The notes beneath the pieces were generated by a model. That model had not been told where the DNA came from. It saw nothing but the letters and a program-made list of their open reading frames with translations, and did not search any database. A DNA stretch of 56,777 nt from positions 546,806-603,582 of the forward strand of contig NZ_LGRA01000022.1 in assembly GCF_003116095.1 (NCBI RefSeq). Direction: 5' to 3'. Positions 16,261-24,358 of the stretch are shown here, one piece after another. Numbering within the stretch: position 1 is the first letter of the stretch; each line of letters begins with the position of its first letter. The translations under genes and the position numbers were made by a program. This stretch comes from Azospirillum sp. TSO35-2 (lineage in GTDB: Bacteria > Pseudomonadota > Alphaproteobacteria > Azospirillales > Azospirillaceae).

Positions 16261-17619
16261 ATGAGCGATCAGATCGTAGCCGACGCGGCCGGGCGGCCGG
16301 CGGACGCGATACCGGCCCCCGGTGGTGTCGGGCACGCGGCGGCCAAGCTGAGCAAGACCATCGGTCGGTACCGGTGGACCATTTGCGCCCTGCTGTTCTT
16401 CTCGACGACCATCAACTACATGGACCGTCAGGTGCTTGGCCTGCTCAAGTCCACGCTGATGGGTGACCTGCACTGGACGGAGTCGGACTTCGGCGACATC
16501 GTCGCCGCCTTCTCGCTGTTCTACGCCTTCGGCTATGTCGGCGTCGGCCGCCTGATGGACAAGGTCGGCATCCGCTTCGGACTGCCGGCGGCGGTCGCGG
16601 GCTGGAGCTTCTTCGCCTGCATCCACGCCATGATGGGCAGCGTCCTTGGCTTCAAGATCGCCCGCGCCGGCCTCGGCCTGACCGAAGGCGGCAATTTCCC
16701 GGCCTCGATCAAAGCCATTTCCGAGTGGTTCCCCGCCAAGGAGCGGGCGCTCGCCACCGGCATCTTCAACGCCGGCAGCAACGTCGGCGCGGTCGCCGCA
16801 CCGATCCTGGTGCCGATCCTGCTCGTCGCCTATGGCTGGGAGGTCGCCTTCCTCGTCACCGGCGGCATCGGCTTCCTGTGGTGCATCGTCTGGCTGCTGA
16901 TGTACAAGAAGCCGGAAGAGCACCCGAAGGTGACGGCCGAAGAGCTGGCCTACATCCGCAGCGACCCGGTCGAGCCGCAGGTCCACATTCCCTGGCTGCA
17001 ACTGCTGCGCTACCGCGGCACCTGGGCGAACATCGTCGGCACCTGCTTCTCGGCCCCGGTGTGGTGGTTCTACCTGAACTGGGTCCCCGGCTTCCTGTCC
17101 AAGCAATATGGCGTGAACCTGTTCGGTGCCATGCTGCCGCTGATCATCATCTACTGCATGGCCGACGTCGGCAGCATCGGTGGCGGCTGGCTGTCCTCGA
17201 CCCTGATCAAGCGCGGCGTCAAGACCCTGCGCGCCCGCAAGATCACCTTCCTGATCTGTGGCCTGTGCGTCCTGCCGGTGTTCTTCGCGTCGCAGGTCTC
17301 CAACATGTGGGTGGCCGTCGTCCTGATCGGCATCGCCGCCTCGGCCCACCAGGGCTATTCGGCCAACGTCTACACCATCGTGTCGGACACCATGCCGCGC
17401 AACGCCATCGGTTCGGTGGTCGGCATCGGCGGCTTCTGCGCCTACTTCGTCGGCATGTTCGTGTCGATGGGCGTCGGCCGTCTGCTCGACGCGACCAACG
17501 GCAACTACCACGTGCTGTTCGCCATCGCCTCGGTGCTCTACCTCGTCGGCCTCCTGATCATGCACTTCATCCTGCCGAAGACCGGGTCGGGCAAGACCCC
17601 GGCCGGCATCGAAGTCTGA
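16261..17619 (+). CDS. exuT: MFS hexuronate transporter (ExuT-like, ACS family)
   Basis: A 452-aa twelve-helix permease of the anion:cation symporter branch, recognised by TTINYMDRQVLG in helix 1, the motif GRLMDKVGIRFG between helices 2 and 3 and ARAGLGLTEGGNFPASIK. Family members import glucuronate, galacturonate or related sugar acids with protons, and the two enzymes downstream make hexuronate the best guess. The frame is open upstream to 16051, but the ATG at 16261 has GGGAG eight bases before it. First gene of the operon, with about 212 bases of leader after the palindrome. Confidence 0.82.
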   Translation: MSDQIVADAAGRPADAIPAPGGVGHAAAKLSKTIGRYRWTICALLFFSTTINYMDRQVLGLLKSTLMGDLHWTESDFGDIVAAFSLFYAFGYVGVGRLMDKVGIRFGLPAAVAGWSFFACIHAMMGSVLGFKIARAGLGLTEGGNFPASIKAISEWFPAKERALATGIFNAGSNVGAVAAPILVPILLVAYGWEVAFLVTGGIGFLWCIVWLLMYKKPEEHPKVTAEELAYIRSDPVEPQVHIPWLQLLRYRGTWANIVGTCFSAPVWWFYLNWVPGFLSKQYGVNLFGAMLPLIIIYCMADVGSIGGGWLSSTLIKRGVKTLRARKITFLICGLCVLPVFFASQVSNMWVAVVLIGIAASAHQGYSANVYTIVSDTMPRNAIGSVVGIGGFCAYFVGMFVSMGVGRLLDATNGNYHVLFAIASVLYLVGLLIMHFILPKTGSGKTPAGIEV

Positions 17620-17633
17620 CCCTTCCGCACCAC

Positions 17634-17659
17634 GCTCCGGGGCGACGCCGCCCCGGAGC
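17634..17659 (+). repeat. intercistronic hairpin in the hexuronate operon
   Basis: GCTCCGGGGCG (17634-17644) and its perfect complement (17649-17659) form an 11-bp stem with a four-base ACGC loop in the 84-base gap between exuT and uxuB. No T-run follows, so it more likely stabilises the transporter message or partly limits read-through than ends the transcript. Confidence 0.5.
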
Positions 17660-17703
17660 CTTATCACCAAACGGCGCGCCAGCCCCGCGCCCCGGAGCCC
17701 ACC

Positions 17704-19209
17704 ATGACCATGACCGCCACCATCGAGGCGGAGAGACTCTCCGACGCTTTGCTTGACCGCCTGCCCGCGTCGGTCGCCCGCCCCGCCTATGACCGGGCGG
17801 CGGTGACCCCCGGCATCGTCCATCTCGGCCTCGGCGCCTTCTGCCGCGCCCATCTCGCCACCTACACCGACGCGGTGCTGGCCGCCGGGGCGACCGACTG
17901 GGGCATCGTCGGCGTCGATCTGCTGTCGCCGGCGATCCGCGACGCGCTGAAGCCGCAGGACTGCCTGTACACCGTGCTGACCCGCGAAGACGGCCGCGAC
18001 CAGGTCCAGGTCGTCGGGTCCTTCATCGACGCCATGGCGACCGCCGACCAGCGCGACGCGGTGATCGCGCTGATGGCCCGGCCGGAGATCCGGATCGTCA
18101 CGCTGACGGTGACCGAGAAGGGCTATTGCCAGGACGCCGCCACCGGCGCGCTGGACGAGGCGCACCCGCTGATCCGCGCCGATCTGGCCGATCCGGCGCA
18201 GCCGCGCAGCGTTCCCGGCCTGCTGGTCGAGGCGATCCGCGCCCGTCGGGCCGCCGGCGTCCCGCCCTTCACCGTCCTGGTCTGCGACAACCTTGCCCAG
18301 AACGGCACCAAGGTGCGCGGCATCGTCATCCGCTTCGCCGAACTGCGCGATCCGGAACTGGCGGCTTACATCGCCGCGCAGGTCTCCTTCCCCTGCACCA
18401 TGGTCGACCGCATCACGCCGGCGACGCAGGACGCCGACCGTCTCGCCGTCGACACGGCGCTGGGCTTCGAGGACCGCTGGCCGGTGGTGACCGAACCGTT
18501 CCGCCAGTGGGTGATCGAGGACCGCTTCCCGCTCGGCCGTCCGGCCTGGGAGACGGCGGGCGCGATCATCGTCGACGACGTCCATCCCTTCGAATTGATG
18601 AAGCTGCGCTGCCTCAACGGCGCCCATTCGCTGCTCGCCTACCTGTCGGTGGTCGCCGGCATCGGCACCGTCGCCGAGGCGATGGCCGACCCGCAACTGC
18701 CGGCGGTGGTGCGGCGGCTGTGGGCGGAGGATCTGATCCCCACCCTGCCGCCGGTGCCCGACACCGACATCCCTGCCTACACCCAGGCGCTGGAGGCGCG
18801 GTTCCGCAACCCCGGCATCCGTCACCGGACACTGCAAATCTCCTCCGACGGGTCGCAGAAGCTGCCGCCGCGCCTGCTGGAACCGGCCCGCGAGCGCATC
18901 GCCGCGGGGGTCCAGCCGACGGTGATCCCGCTGGCCGTCGCCGCCTGGATGCGCTTCCTGCTGGGCGAGGACGAGGCGGGCGCCGTCTACGCGGTGGCCG
19001 ATCCGCTCGCCGGCGACCTCACCCGGATCGCGCAAGCGCACCGCGACGACAGCGCCGCGCTGGTCGACGCCCTGTTCGCCGTCGAGGACATCTTCGCGCC
19101 GGAACTGGCGGCCGATGCCGGCTTCCGCGCCGCGGTCGCCGCACAGCTCGACAGCCTGATGCACGTCGGCGTCCGCGCCACGCTAACGGCCTTCCTCGCA
19201 CAACGCTGA
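17704..19209 (+). CDS. uxuB: fructuronate reductase (mannitol dehydrogenase family)
   Basis: A 501-aa long-chain polyol dehydrogenase that in this context should reduce D-fructuronate to D-mannonate with NADH. The N-terminal IVHLGLGAFCRAHLATYTD nucleotide-binding segment (near residues 39-57), TVTEKGYC and VCDNLAQNG are characteristic, and the catalytic-domain K-x5-N-x2-H motif is seen as KLRCLNGAHSLLAY. Mannitol or arabinitol dehydrogenase would be possible from the family alone; the next gene (mannonate dehydratase) decides for UxuB. It follows exuT by 84 bases. Confidence 0.85.
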   Translation: MTMTATIEAERLSDALLDRLPASVARPAYDRAAVTPGIVHLGLGAFCRAHLATYTDAVLAAGATDWGIVGVDLLSPAIRDALKPQDCLYTVLTREDGRDQVQVVGSFIDAMATADQRDAVIALMARPEIRIVTLTVTEKGYCQDAATGALDEAHPLIRADLADPAQPRSVPGLLVEAIRARRAAGVPPFTVLVCDNLAQNGTKVRGIVIRFAELRDPELAAYIAAQVSFPCTMVDRITPATQDADRLAVDTALGFEDRWPVVTEPFRQWVIEDRFPLGRPAWETAGAIIVDDVHPFELMKLRCLNGAHSLLAYLSVVAGIGTVAEAMADPQLPAVVRRLWAEDLIPTLPPVPDTDIPAYTQALEARFRNPGIRHRTLQISSDGSQKLPPRLLEPARERIAAGVQPTVIPLAVAAWMRFLLGEDEAGAVYAVADPLAGDLTRIAQAHRDDSAALVDALFAVEDIFAPELAADAGFRAAVAAQLDSLMHVGVRATLTAFLAQR

Positions 19210-19268
19210 CCCTACATGGCACCGGCCGCCACGGCGGCCGGGCTCGCGGATTTCGAAAGGACAAGACA

Positions 19269-20462
19269 ATGCAAGAGACTTGGCGCTGGTTCGGCCCCGA
19301 CGATCCCGTCACCCTGGAAAACGCCCGGCAGGCCGGGGCCACCGGCATCGTCACCGCGCTCCATCACATGAATCAGGGGACCGTCTGGACCACCGAGGAG
19401 ATCATGAAGCGCCGCCGCGAGGTCGAGGCCGCCGGGCTGACCTGGTCGGTGGTCGAGAGCATCGGCGTCGGCGAGGAGATCAAGACGCGGACCGGCAATT
19501 ACCGGGAGAAGATCGACAACTACAAGCAGTCGATCCGCAACGTCGCCCGCGCCGGCATCCCGGTGATCTGCTACAACTTCATGGTCATCACCGACTGGAG
19601 CCGGACCAACCTGATGCACCGGCTGCCGAACGGCGGCTATGCGTTGCGCTACGACAGCATCGACTTCGCCGCCTACGACCTGTTCGTGCTGCGGCGGCGG
19701 AACGCGGAGAAGGACTATGACGCCGCCCGCATCGCCGCGGCCGAGGCGCGCTTCGCGACCAAGAGCGCGGCGGAGATCGCCGAGCTGGAGCGGGTGCTGA
19801 TCGACTGGCTGCCGGCCCGCGACTTCGCCTATGACCGCCAGAGCTTCAAGGCGATGCTGGAGCTGTACCAGGACATCGGCACCGAGGAACTGCGCGCCAA
19901 CCTGATCGAGTTCCTGCGCGAGATCACCCCGGTGGCGGAGGAGGAGGGTGTCCGCCTGTGCATCCATCCCGACGATCCGTCCTTCCCGATCTTCGGCCTG
20001 CCGCGCGTGATGTCGACCGCCGAGGACGTGCGGGCGCTGTTCGCCGGCGTGCCGCAGGAGGCCTGCGGCCTGACGCTGTGCACCGGCTCCTTCGGCTCCA
20101 ATCCGAAGAACGATCTGGTGGCGATGGCCAAGGAGTTCGCGCCGCGCATCCACTTCGTCCATCTGCGCAACACCACCCACGAGCCGGACGGTTCCTTCTA
20201 CGAGGCCGACCATCTCGGCGGCGACACCGACCTGATCGGCGTCGCCGCGGCGATGATCGCCGAGGAAGCGCGCCGGGCCGAAGCCGGGCGGGCCGATGCC
20301 CAGATCCCGATGCGGCCCGACCATGGCCATCTGCTGGGCGATGACGTCGGCAAGACGATGAACCCCGGCTATTCCTTCGTCGGCCGCCTGAAGGGGCTCG
20401 CCGAGCTGCGCGGGGTGATGCGGACGATCGAGGCTTTCCGCAACGGCCGGCTGGCCGCCTGA
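19269..20462 (+). CDS. uxuA: mannonate dehydratase
   Basis: A 397-aa TIM-barrel metal enzyme that dehydrates D-mannonate to 2-keto-3-deoxygluconate. Family-specific stretches are the N-terminal TWRWFGPDDPVTL, GATGIVTALHH, CYNFMVITDWSRT, the metal-site segment LCIHPDDPSFPIFGLPR, HFVHLRN and MRPDHGHLL. Length equals the usual UxuA. ATG 19269 has an AAGGA upstream. Last gene of exuT-uxuB-uxuA. Uronate isomerase (UxaC), KDG kinase and KDPG aldolase needed to finish the pathway are not in the window. Confidence 0.93.
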   Translation: MQETWRWFGPDDPVTLENARQAGATGIVTALHHMNQGTVWTTEEIMKRRREVEAAGLTWSVVESIGVGEEIKTRTGNYREKIDNYKQSIRNVARAGIPVICYNFMVITDWSRTNLMHRLPNGGYALRYDSIDFAAYDLFVLRRRNAEKDYDAARIAAAEARFATKSAAEIAELERVLIDWLPARDFAYDRQSFKAMLELYQDIGTEELRANLIEFLREITPVAEEEGVRLCIHPDDPSFPIFGLPRVMSTAEDVRALFAGVPQEACGLTLCTGSFGSNPKNDLVAMAKEFAPRIHFVHLRNTTHEPDGSFYEADHLGGDTDLIGVAAAMIAEEARRAEAGRADAQIPMRPDHGHLLGDDVGKTMNPGYSFVGRLKGLAELRGVMRTIEAFRNGRLAA

Positions 20463-20478
20463 CCCGCGGTGACGTTGG

Positions 20479-20505
20479 CCCTCCCCGACGAACCGTCGGG
20501 GAGGG
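20479..20505. terminator. bidirectional terminator-like hairpin
   Basis: A perfect 12-bp stem (20479-20490 with 20494-20505) closed by a three-base AAC loop lies in the 71-base space between the convergent uxuA and aldo/keto reductase genes. Neither side has a T-run, as is common in GC-rich genomes, but position and stability point to a shared terminator. Confidence 0.6.
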
Positions 20506-20533
20506 GGCATGCGTTGTTGAAACGGCTGCCGGA

Positions 20534-21415
20534 TCAGACGGATACCGGGTGTCCACCGATACCGTTCAAGGCCTCGACGGCATCGGCGGCCAGGGTCAGG
20601 GTTGCGGCGGCACGATTCTCCCGCAGATGCGCCACCGAGGACGTCCCCGGGATCAGCAGGATGTTGGGCGCGCGGTTCAACAGCCAAGCGAGCGCCACTT
20701 GCATCGGCGTCGCTCCCACCCGCCGGGCGACAGCGGACAGGATATCGGACTGGAGTGGCGTGAACCCGCCCAGCGGGAAGAACGGCACATAGGCGATCCC
20801 CTTGCCGGCAAGATCGTCGATCAGGGCATCGTCGGTTCGATGCGCGAGATTGTAGTGGTTCTGCACGCAGACGATCTCGCACATCCGGCGTCCCTCCTCG
20901 ACTTGGCGGGGGGTGACGTTGCTCAGGCCGATGTGCCGCACCAGACCCTGCTGCTGGAGTTCGGCGAGCACGTTCAGTTCCGGCTCGATCGGCCCCTCGT
21001 CCGGACCATGGCCGTTGCCCCACACCCTGAGATTGACGACATCGAGGACGTCCAGGCCGAGGTTGCGCAGGTTGTCGTGCACGGCCTGCCGCAATTCAGC
21101 GGGAGAGGTCGCGGGCAGCCAGGAGGCGTCGTCGCCGCGCCGGGCGCCGATCTTGGTCACGATGACCAGATCGTCGGGATAGGGGGCGAGCGCCTCGCGG
21201 ATCAGCCGGTTGGTGACGTGAGGGCCATAAAAGTCGCTGGTGTCGATGTGATTCACGCCCTGTGCCACCGCCTCGCGCAGCACCGCGATGGCCGCGGCGG
21301 GATCCTTCGGCGGCCCGAACACGCCGGGACCGGCGAGTTGCATGGCGCCGTAGCCGAGCCGTTTCACCAGCGTCCCGCCAAGGGTGAAGCCGCCGGACTG
21401 GTCGATGTCGGTCAT
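20534..21415 (-). CDS. pdxI: aldo/keto reductase, PdxI (YdbC)-like pyridoxal reductase
   Basis: A 293-aa NAD(P)H aldo/keto reductase whose segments GYGAMQLAGPGVFGPP, HIDTSDFYGPHVTN, TKIGARRGDDASW and LLIPGTSSVAHLREN closely match, from memory, E. coli YdbC, now PdxI, which reduces pyridoxal to pyridoxine in vitamin B6 salvage. Catalytic D58, Y63 and K88 are present; the usual active-site His is R130 (VVNLR), as in that subfamily. Start ATG 21415 has GGAG six bases upstream and is preferred to the ATG at 21430, whose Shine-Dalgarno would be too close. Divergent from the LysR gene at 21508. Substrate is inferred from similarity only. Confidence 0.75.
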   Translation of the reverse strand: MTDIDQSGGFTLGGTLVKRLGYGAMQLAGPGVFGPPKDPAAAIAVLREAVAQGVNHIDTSDFYGPHVTNRLIREALAPYPDDLVIVTKIGARRGDDASWLPATSPAELRQAVHDNLRNLGLDVLDVVNLRVWGNGHGPDEGPIEPELNVLAELQQQGLVRHIGLSNVTPRQVEEGRRMCEIVCVQNHYNLAHRTDDALIDDLAGKGIAYVPFFPLGGFTPLQSDILSAVARRVGATPMQVALAWLLNRAPNILLIPGTSSVAHLRENRAAATLTLAADAVEALNGIGGHPVSV

Positions 21416-21469
21416 CTCTGTCTCCTTCATGCCTCCACCAAACTAGGCGTTGCCAGCCCGTCCGATTAG

Positions 21470-21497
21470 TCCGCACAATACGCACGGCCTGTGCGGA
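21470..21497. promoter_or_regulatory. LysR-type operator between pdxI-like gene and lysR
   Basis: TCCGCACA (21470-21477) and TGTGCGGA (21490-21497) form a perfect 8-bp inverted repeat with a 12-base spacer in the 92-base divergent region, 10 bases before the lysR ATG. Position and symmetry suit binding by the divergent LysR protein, repressing its own gene and controlling the reductase. Confidence 0.5.
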
Positions 21498-21507
21498 ATT
21501 ACGAACA

Positions 21508-22452
21508 ATGCAGCATGATCTGGGGGACCTGAACGCGTTCGTCGCGGTGGCGCGCGCCCGCGGCTTTCGCGAAGCCGCGCGTGCGAGCAATGCCAGCGCG
21601 TCCGCCTTGAGCGAGGCGGTGCGTCGGCTCGAAGCGCAGCTCGGCGTGCGGTTGCTCAACCGGACGACCCGCAGCGTGGTGCCGACGGAAGCGGGCGAAC
21701 GGCTGCTGCTGCGGCTTGCACCCGCCTTGCGCGAGGTGGACGCGGCGCTCGACGTCGTGAACAGTTTCCGCGACCGGGTGGCGGGGACCCTCAGGCTCAA
21801 CGTGCCGGTCAGCGTGGCGCGGCTGGTGCTGCCGACGATCCTGCCGCCGTTCCTGGCCGCTTATCCGGAAATCCGGGTGGAGGTGATCGCGGAGGACGGC
21901 TTCGTCGATGTGCTCGCCGCGGGGTGTGATGCCGGCATCCGCTACGACGAACGGCTGGAGCAGGACATGATCGCCGTCCCCATCGGCCCGCGCGAGCAGC
22001 GCTTCGCCACCGCGGCCGCGCCGTCCTATCTCGACGCCAGGGGACGTCCCGAACATCCGCGCGACCTGCTGGCACACGCCTGCCTGCGCGGGCGTTTTTC
22101 CAGCGGCGCCATGCCGATGTGGGAGTTCGAACGCGACGGCGAGGTGATGCGGCTGGACCCGTCCGGGCCGCTGCTGGTCAATCCTGGAGGCGCCATGGAC
22201 CTCGCGATCGACGCCGCGGTCGCCGGTGTCGGGGTGATCCACCTGTTCGAAGGCTGGTTGCGGCCGCACCTCGACCGCGGTGCGCTGGAACCGGTGCTCG
22301 AACCGTGGTGGCAGCGGTTCTCCGGCCCCTTTCTCTATTACCCCGGACGGCGCCTTGTGCCGGCACCGCTGCGGGCGTTTCTCGACTTCATCCGGACGAG
22401 AGGCCAATCCGACCGGCAGGGGCCCCTTGCCACCCGTCATTCGCCGACCTGA
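21508..22452 (+). CDS. LysR family transcriptional regulator beside the aldo/keto reductase
   Basis: A 314-aa LysR protein with an N-terminal helix-turn-helix (LNAFVAVARARGFREAA then ASALSEAVRRLE) and a substrate-binding domain of the DmlR/CrgA type (IRVEVIAEDGFVDVLAAGCDAGIRYDE). Divergent from the PdxI-like gene and likely its regulator. Its 3' end overlaps the convergent cell wall hydrolase gene by 16 bases. Confidence 0.85.
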   Translation: MQHDLGDLNAFVAVARARGFREAARASNASASALSEAVRRLEAQLGVRLLNRTTRSVVPTEAGERLLLRLAPALREVDAALDVVNSFRDRVAGTLRLNVPVSVARLVLPTILPPFLAAYPEIRVEVIAEDGFVDVLAAGCDAGIRYDERLEQDMIAVPIGPREQRFATAAAPSYLDARGRPEHPRDLLAHACLRGRFSSGAMPMWEFERDGEVMRLDPSGPLLVNPGGAMDLAIDAAVAGVGVIHLFEGWLRPHLDRGALEPVLEPWWQRFSGPFLYYPGRRLVPAPLRAFLDFIRTRGQSDRQGPLATRHSPT

Positions 22453-23288
22453 GCCACCTGGGTGTCGGTCCGGTCGGTGCGGGACGGCGGGTAGCGGTAG
22501 AAGGTGTGTTCACCGATGGACGCGGTGCGCAGCCGCGCTTCCGCCCAATCCGGCTTCTGGCGCCGGAGCATGGCTTGCGCCGACGGGCTGTAGAACAGCG
22601 ACGCGCGCGCGGTGGGGTCGGGCAGATCGTCGTCGTTCAGGTTCCAGGCGAGGCCGCGGGCGACGCGCAACGCGTCCCGGTCAGGGGCGAGGCGCGGCTT
22701 CGGCCAGGACGGCATGCCGCCCGCCCGGATCACCTGGGCCTGCCGGCGCAGTTCGGCAAGGAGTCGCCGCGCCTCGTCACGTGGACGTTCCGCACTGTCC
22801 GGCTGCTCGCGCGTTTTCTCGCGCCGCTTGGCCGATTTGGCGGGTTTCTGCTTCGTCTTCGCGTCCTCAGGCACGGCCGCGAAGGGCTCGAACTGGCCCG
22901 AGGCGACGACGACGCGGCAGGGCAGCGACGGCTGCGCCGCCGACGCGGAGCGGTTGGCGACCACCCACATGACGGCGGCCATGGCGTCGGCCCCTTCACC
23001 GCGCGCCTCCGCCCAGCCGGCCAGCGCCAGACAGCGGCGCTCGCGCTCGGCCTGCCACGCGGTCAGCATGTAGACGGAAGTCCCGATGACGACCGGTTGC
23101 CGTGCCGATTTCCGCTTCGGCAGGGCGCCCTTGGCGTCGCCGACGAAGCGGGCGCACCCGTCATCGCCGGGCGGGCAAACCGCACCGTCGGTATCGGGGT
23201 TCCGCGAGACCGGGCTGGCGCCCGAGGCTTGTGCGCCGGCGGGCAGCGTCGCCGTCGCAAGCACCAGGGCAAGAAGGACGTGGCGCAT
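22437..23288 (-). CDS. SleB-type cell wall hydrolase, secreted
   Basis: A 283-aa protein with a Sec signal peptide (MRHVLLALVLATATLPAGAQA). The SleB/hydrolase_2 motif is LAGWAEARGEGADAMAAVMWVVANR in essence, with catalytic Glu about residue 94, followed by the SLPCRVV segment and a C-terminal HTFYRY. An unusual Lys/Arg-rich insert of about 40 residues (KTKQKPAKSAKRREKTRE) splits the domain after QFEPF. The start at 23288 is chosen because GGAGA precedes it and the signal peptide begins there; the open frame extends 25 codons further up. Probably cleaves peptidoglycan in the periplasm. Confidence 0.8.
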   Translation of the reverse strand: MRHVLLALVLATATLPAGAQASGASPVSRNPDTDGAVCPPGDDGCARFVGDAKGALPKRKSARQPVVIGTSVYMLTAWQAERERRCLALAGWAEARGEGADAMAAVMWVVANRSASAAQPSLPCRVVVASGQFEPFAAVPEDAKTKQKPAKSAKRREKTREQPDSAERPRDEARRLLAELRRQAQVIRAGGMPSWPKPRLAPDRDALRVARGLAWNLNDDDLPDPTARASLFYSPSAQAMLRRQKPDWAEARLRTASIGEHTFYRYPPSRTDRTDTQVAQVGE

Positions 23289-23550
23289 CCCGATCTCTCC
23301 GGCTGAAGCAAAGGGACTCCCTTCGACAGCGGGGACGGATGCCAAGTTCCCGAATTCGTCCACGTCTCTGGTGGCTTAAACCCGAGGGCGGAGGACGTAG
23401 GCCTTCCGGGTTTCCAAATGGGTTTCCGGCTGATCGACCAGCCTTTTCCGCCCGATGCGCCCATACGGACGGGCCGGAAAAACCGGCAGTGGTGTCCGGT
23501 TTCCAGCCCAGTCGGTCGAATGATGTCGCGCGTCGGGACAGCCGGCGGCC

Positions 23551-23715
23551 TCAGCCGTCCCGCTTGCCATCCTCCGGCGTGCCGCCCTCGCCGGTCCAGT
23601 CGTCGGTCAGATACTCCTGCGAGCGGCTGGTCTCCTCGACCTCCGCGCGGGATGGCGGCTTCGGCACCTGGGCCTGACCGGACTTGCGGTCTTCGGGTTC
23701 GGGCGTACGGGGCAT
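23551..23715 (-). CDS. small hydrophilic protein, 54 aa, unknown
   Basis: A short gene supported mainly by its start: ATG 23715 is preceded by GAGGAGGAA with a near-ideal spacer. The product is highly charged and Pro/Glu/Lys-rich (MPRTPEPEDRKSGQAQVPK), with no membrane segment or cysteine, and is likely disordered. No family recognised. It lies alone between the hydrolase and the 68-aa membrane protein on the same strand. Confidence 0.5.
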   Translation of the reverse strand: MPRTPEPEDRKSGQAQVPKPPSRAEVEETSRSQEYLTDDWTGEGGTPEDGKRDG

Positions 23716-23825
23716 CGGTTCCTCCTCGGTCCCCGGAGGACAGGGCCGGGGAGCAGGCTTGGAAAACAGGAGGGCACCCGTAACGTCACGCCCGGTCATC
23801 GGCCCCTTCGACCGGCACGTTGCCC

Positions 23826-24032
23826 TCAGTGGGAGGCGTCGGCCACCGTGACGGGAATGGTCTTCACCATCTCGAAGGCGACGGCGGCGCGGGTCTCGTC
23901 GGCGGCCAGGATGGCATCCGTGTTCACGTTGGCGAGAACGGCGACGATTGCGAACAGGATGACGCCGAAGACGAAGCGGGCAACGGCGAACTTGGCGGCG
24001 AAAACAGCGGATTCGTGGTCGAGCGGGTTCAT
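23826..24032 (-). CDS. small single-span membrane protein, 68 aa, unknown
   Basis: ATG 24032 has AAGGAAG upstream. Residues about 16-38 (FAVARFVFGVILFAIVAVLANV) form one clear membrane helix, with a short charged N-terminus and a soluble C-terminal tail (ADETRAAVAFEMVKTI). No family recognised. The upstream 300 bases hold several inverted repeats, so expression may be controlled through the leader. Confidence 0.55.
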   Translation of the reverse strand: MNPLDHESAVFAAKFAVARFVFGVILFAIVAVLANVNTDAILAADETRAAVAFEMVKTIPVTVADASH

Positions 24033-24152
24033 GACGATCTTCCTTCAATTTCGGTGTGGAGTTCCGGCGGCCGATGTCGCGGCCTGTTGAAGAAGAGTTT
24101 GTCACAAACACGCTGCCGCAAAAGCGGAGACATCACATCCCTGCACTCGTCA

Positions 24153-24260
24153 TTTCGCAACGCAGCATAGCGCTGCGAAAGACAAAGATCGGCGCTGTTG
24201 TTGTCGATGCAGCGCCGATCGCAGCGCTCTACAAGACTGTATCAGGGGTTTCGCAGCGCT
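24153..24260 (-). repeat. nested and alternative inverted repeats in a 326-base gene-free region
   Basis: Three pairings are visible. TTTCGCAaCGC (24153-24163) can fold with GCGcTGCGAAA (24170-24180). AGCGCTGCGAAA (24169-24180) can instead pair perfectly with TTTCGCAGCGCT (24249-24260). GATCGGCGCTG (24187-24197) pairs perfectly with its complement (24210-24220) inside that larger loop. The first two pairings exclude each other. The region is downstream of the glutathionyl-hydroquinone reductase and upstream of the 68-aa membrane protein, both leftward, so it may be a terminator, a leader switch or a repeat remnant. No credible gene lies in 24033-24358. Confidence 0.55.
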
Positions 24261-24358
24261 ATTACTGCAGGCCATCTGCAACCATTTAAACCATCTGGGT
24301 GCGCTTGCGTCAAATGACAATGGCCGGGGCAAGACAGATGCCCGCCGGCCCCTCCCAT

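Noticed and set aside
16201..19164. A minus-strand open frame of 987 codons opposite exuT and uxuB
   Set aside because: Composition is Asp/Gly/Arg/His-rich without any motif, and the plus strand carries well-recognised genes with good start sites.
17704..19209. Mannitol 2-dehydrogenase as the function of the polyol dehydrogenase
   Set aside because: The family allows it, but the gene lies between a hexuronate-type transporter and mannonate dehydratase, so fructuronate reductase fits better.
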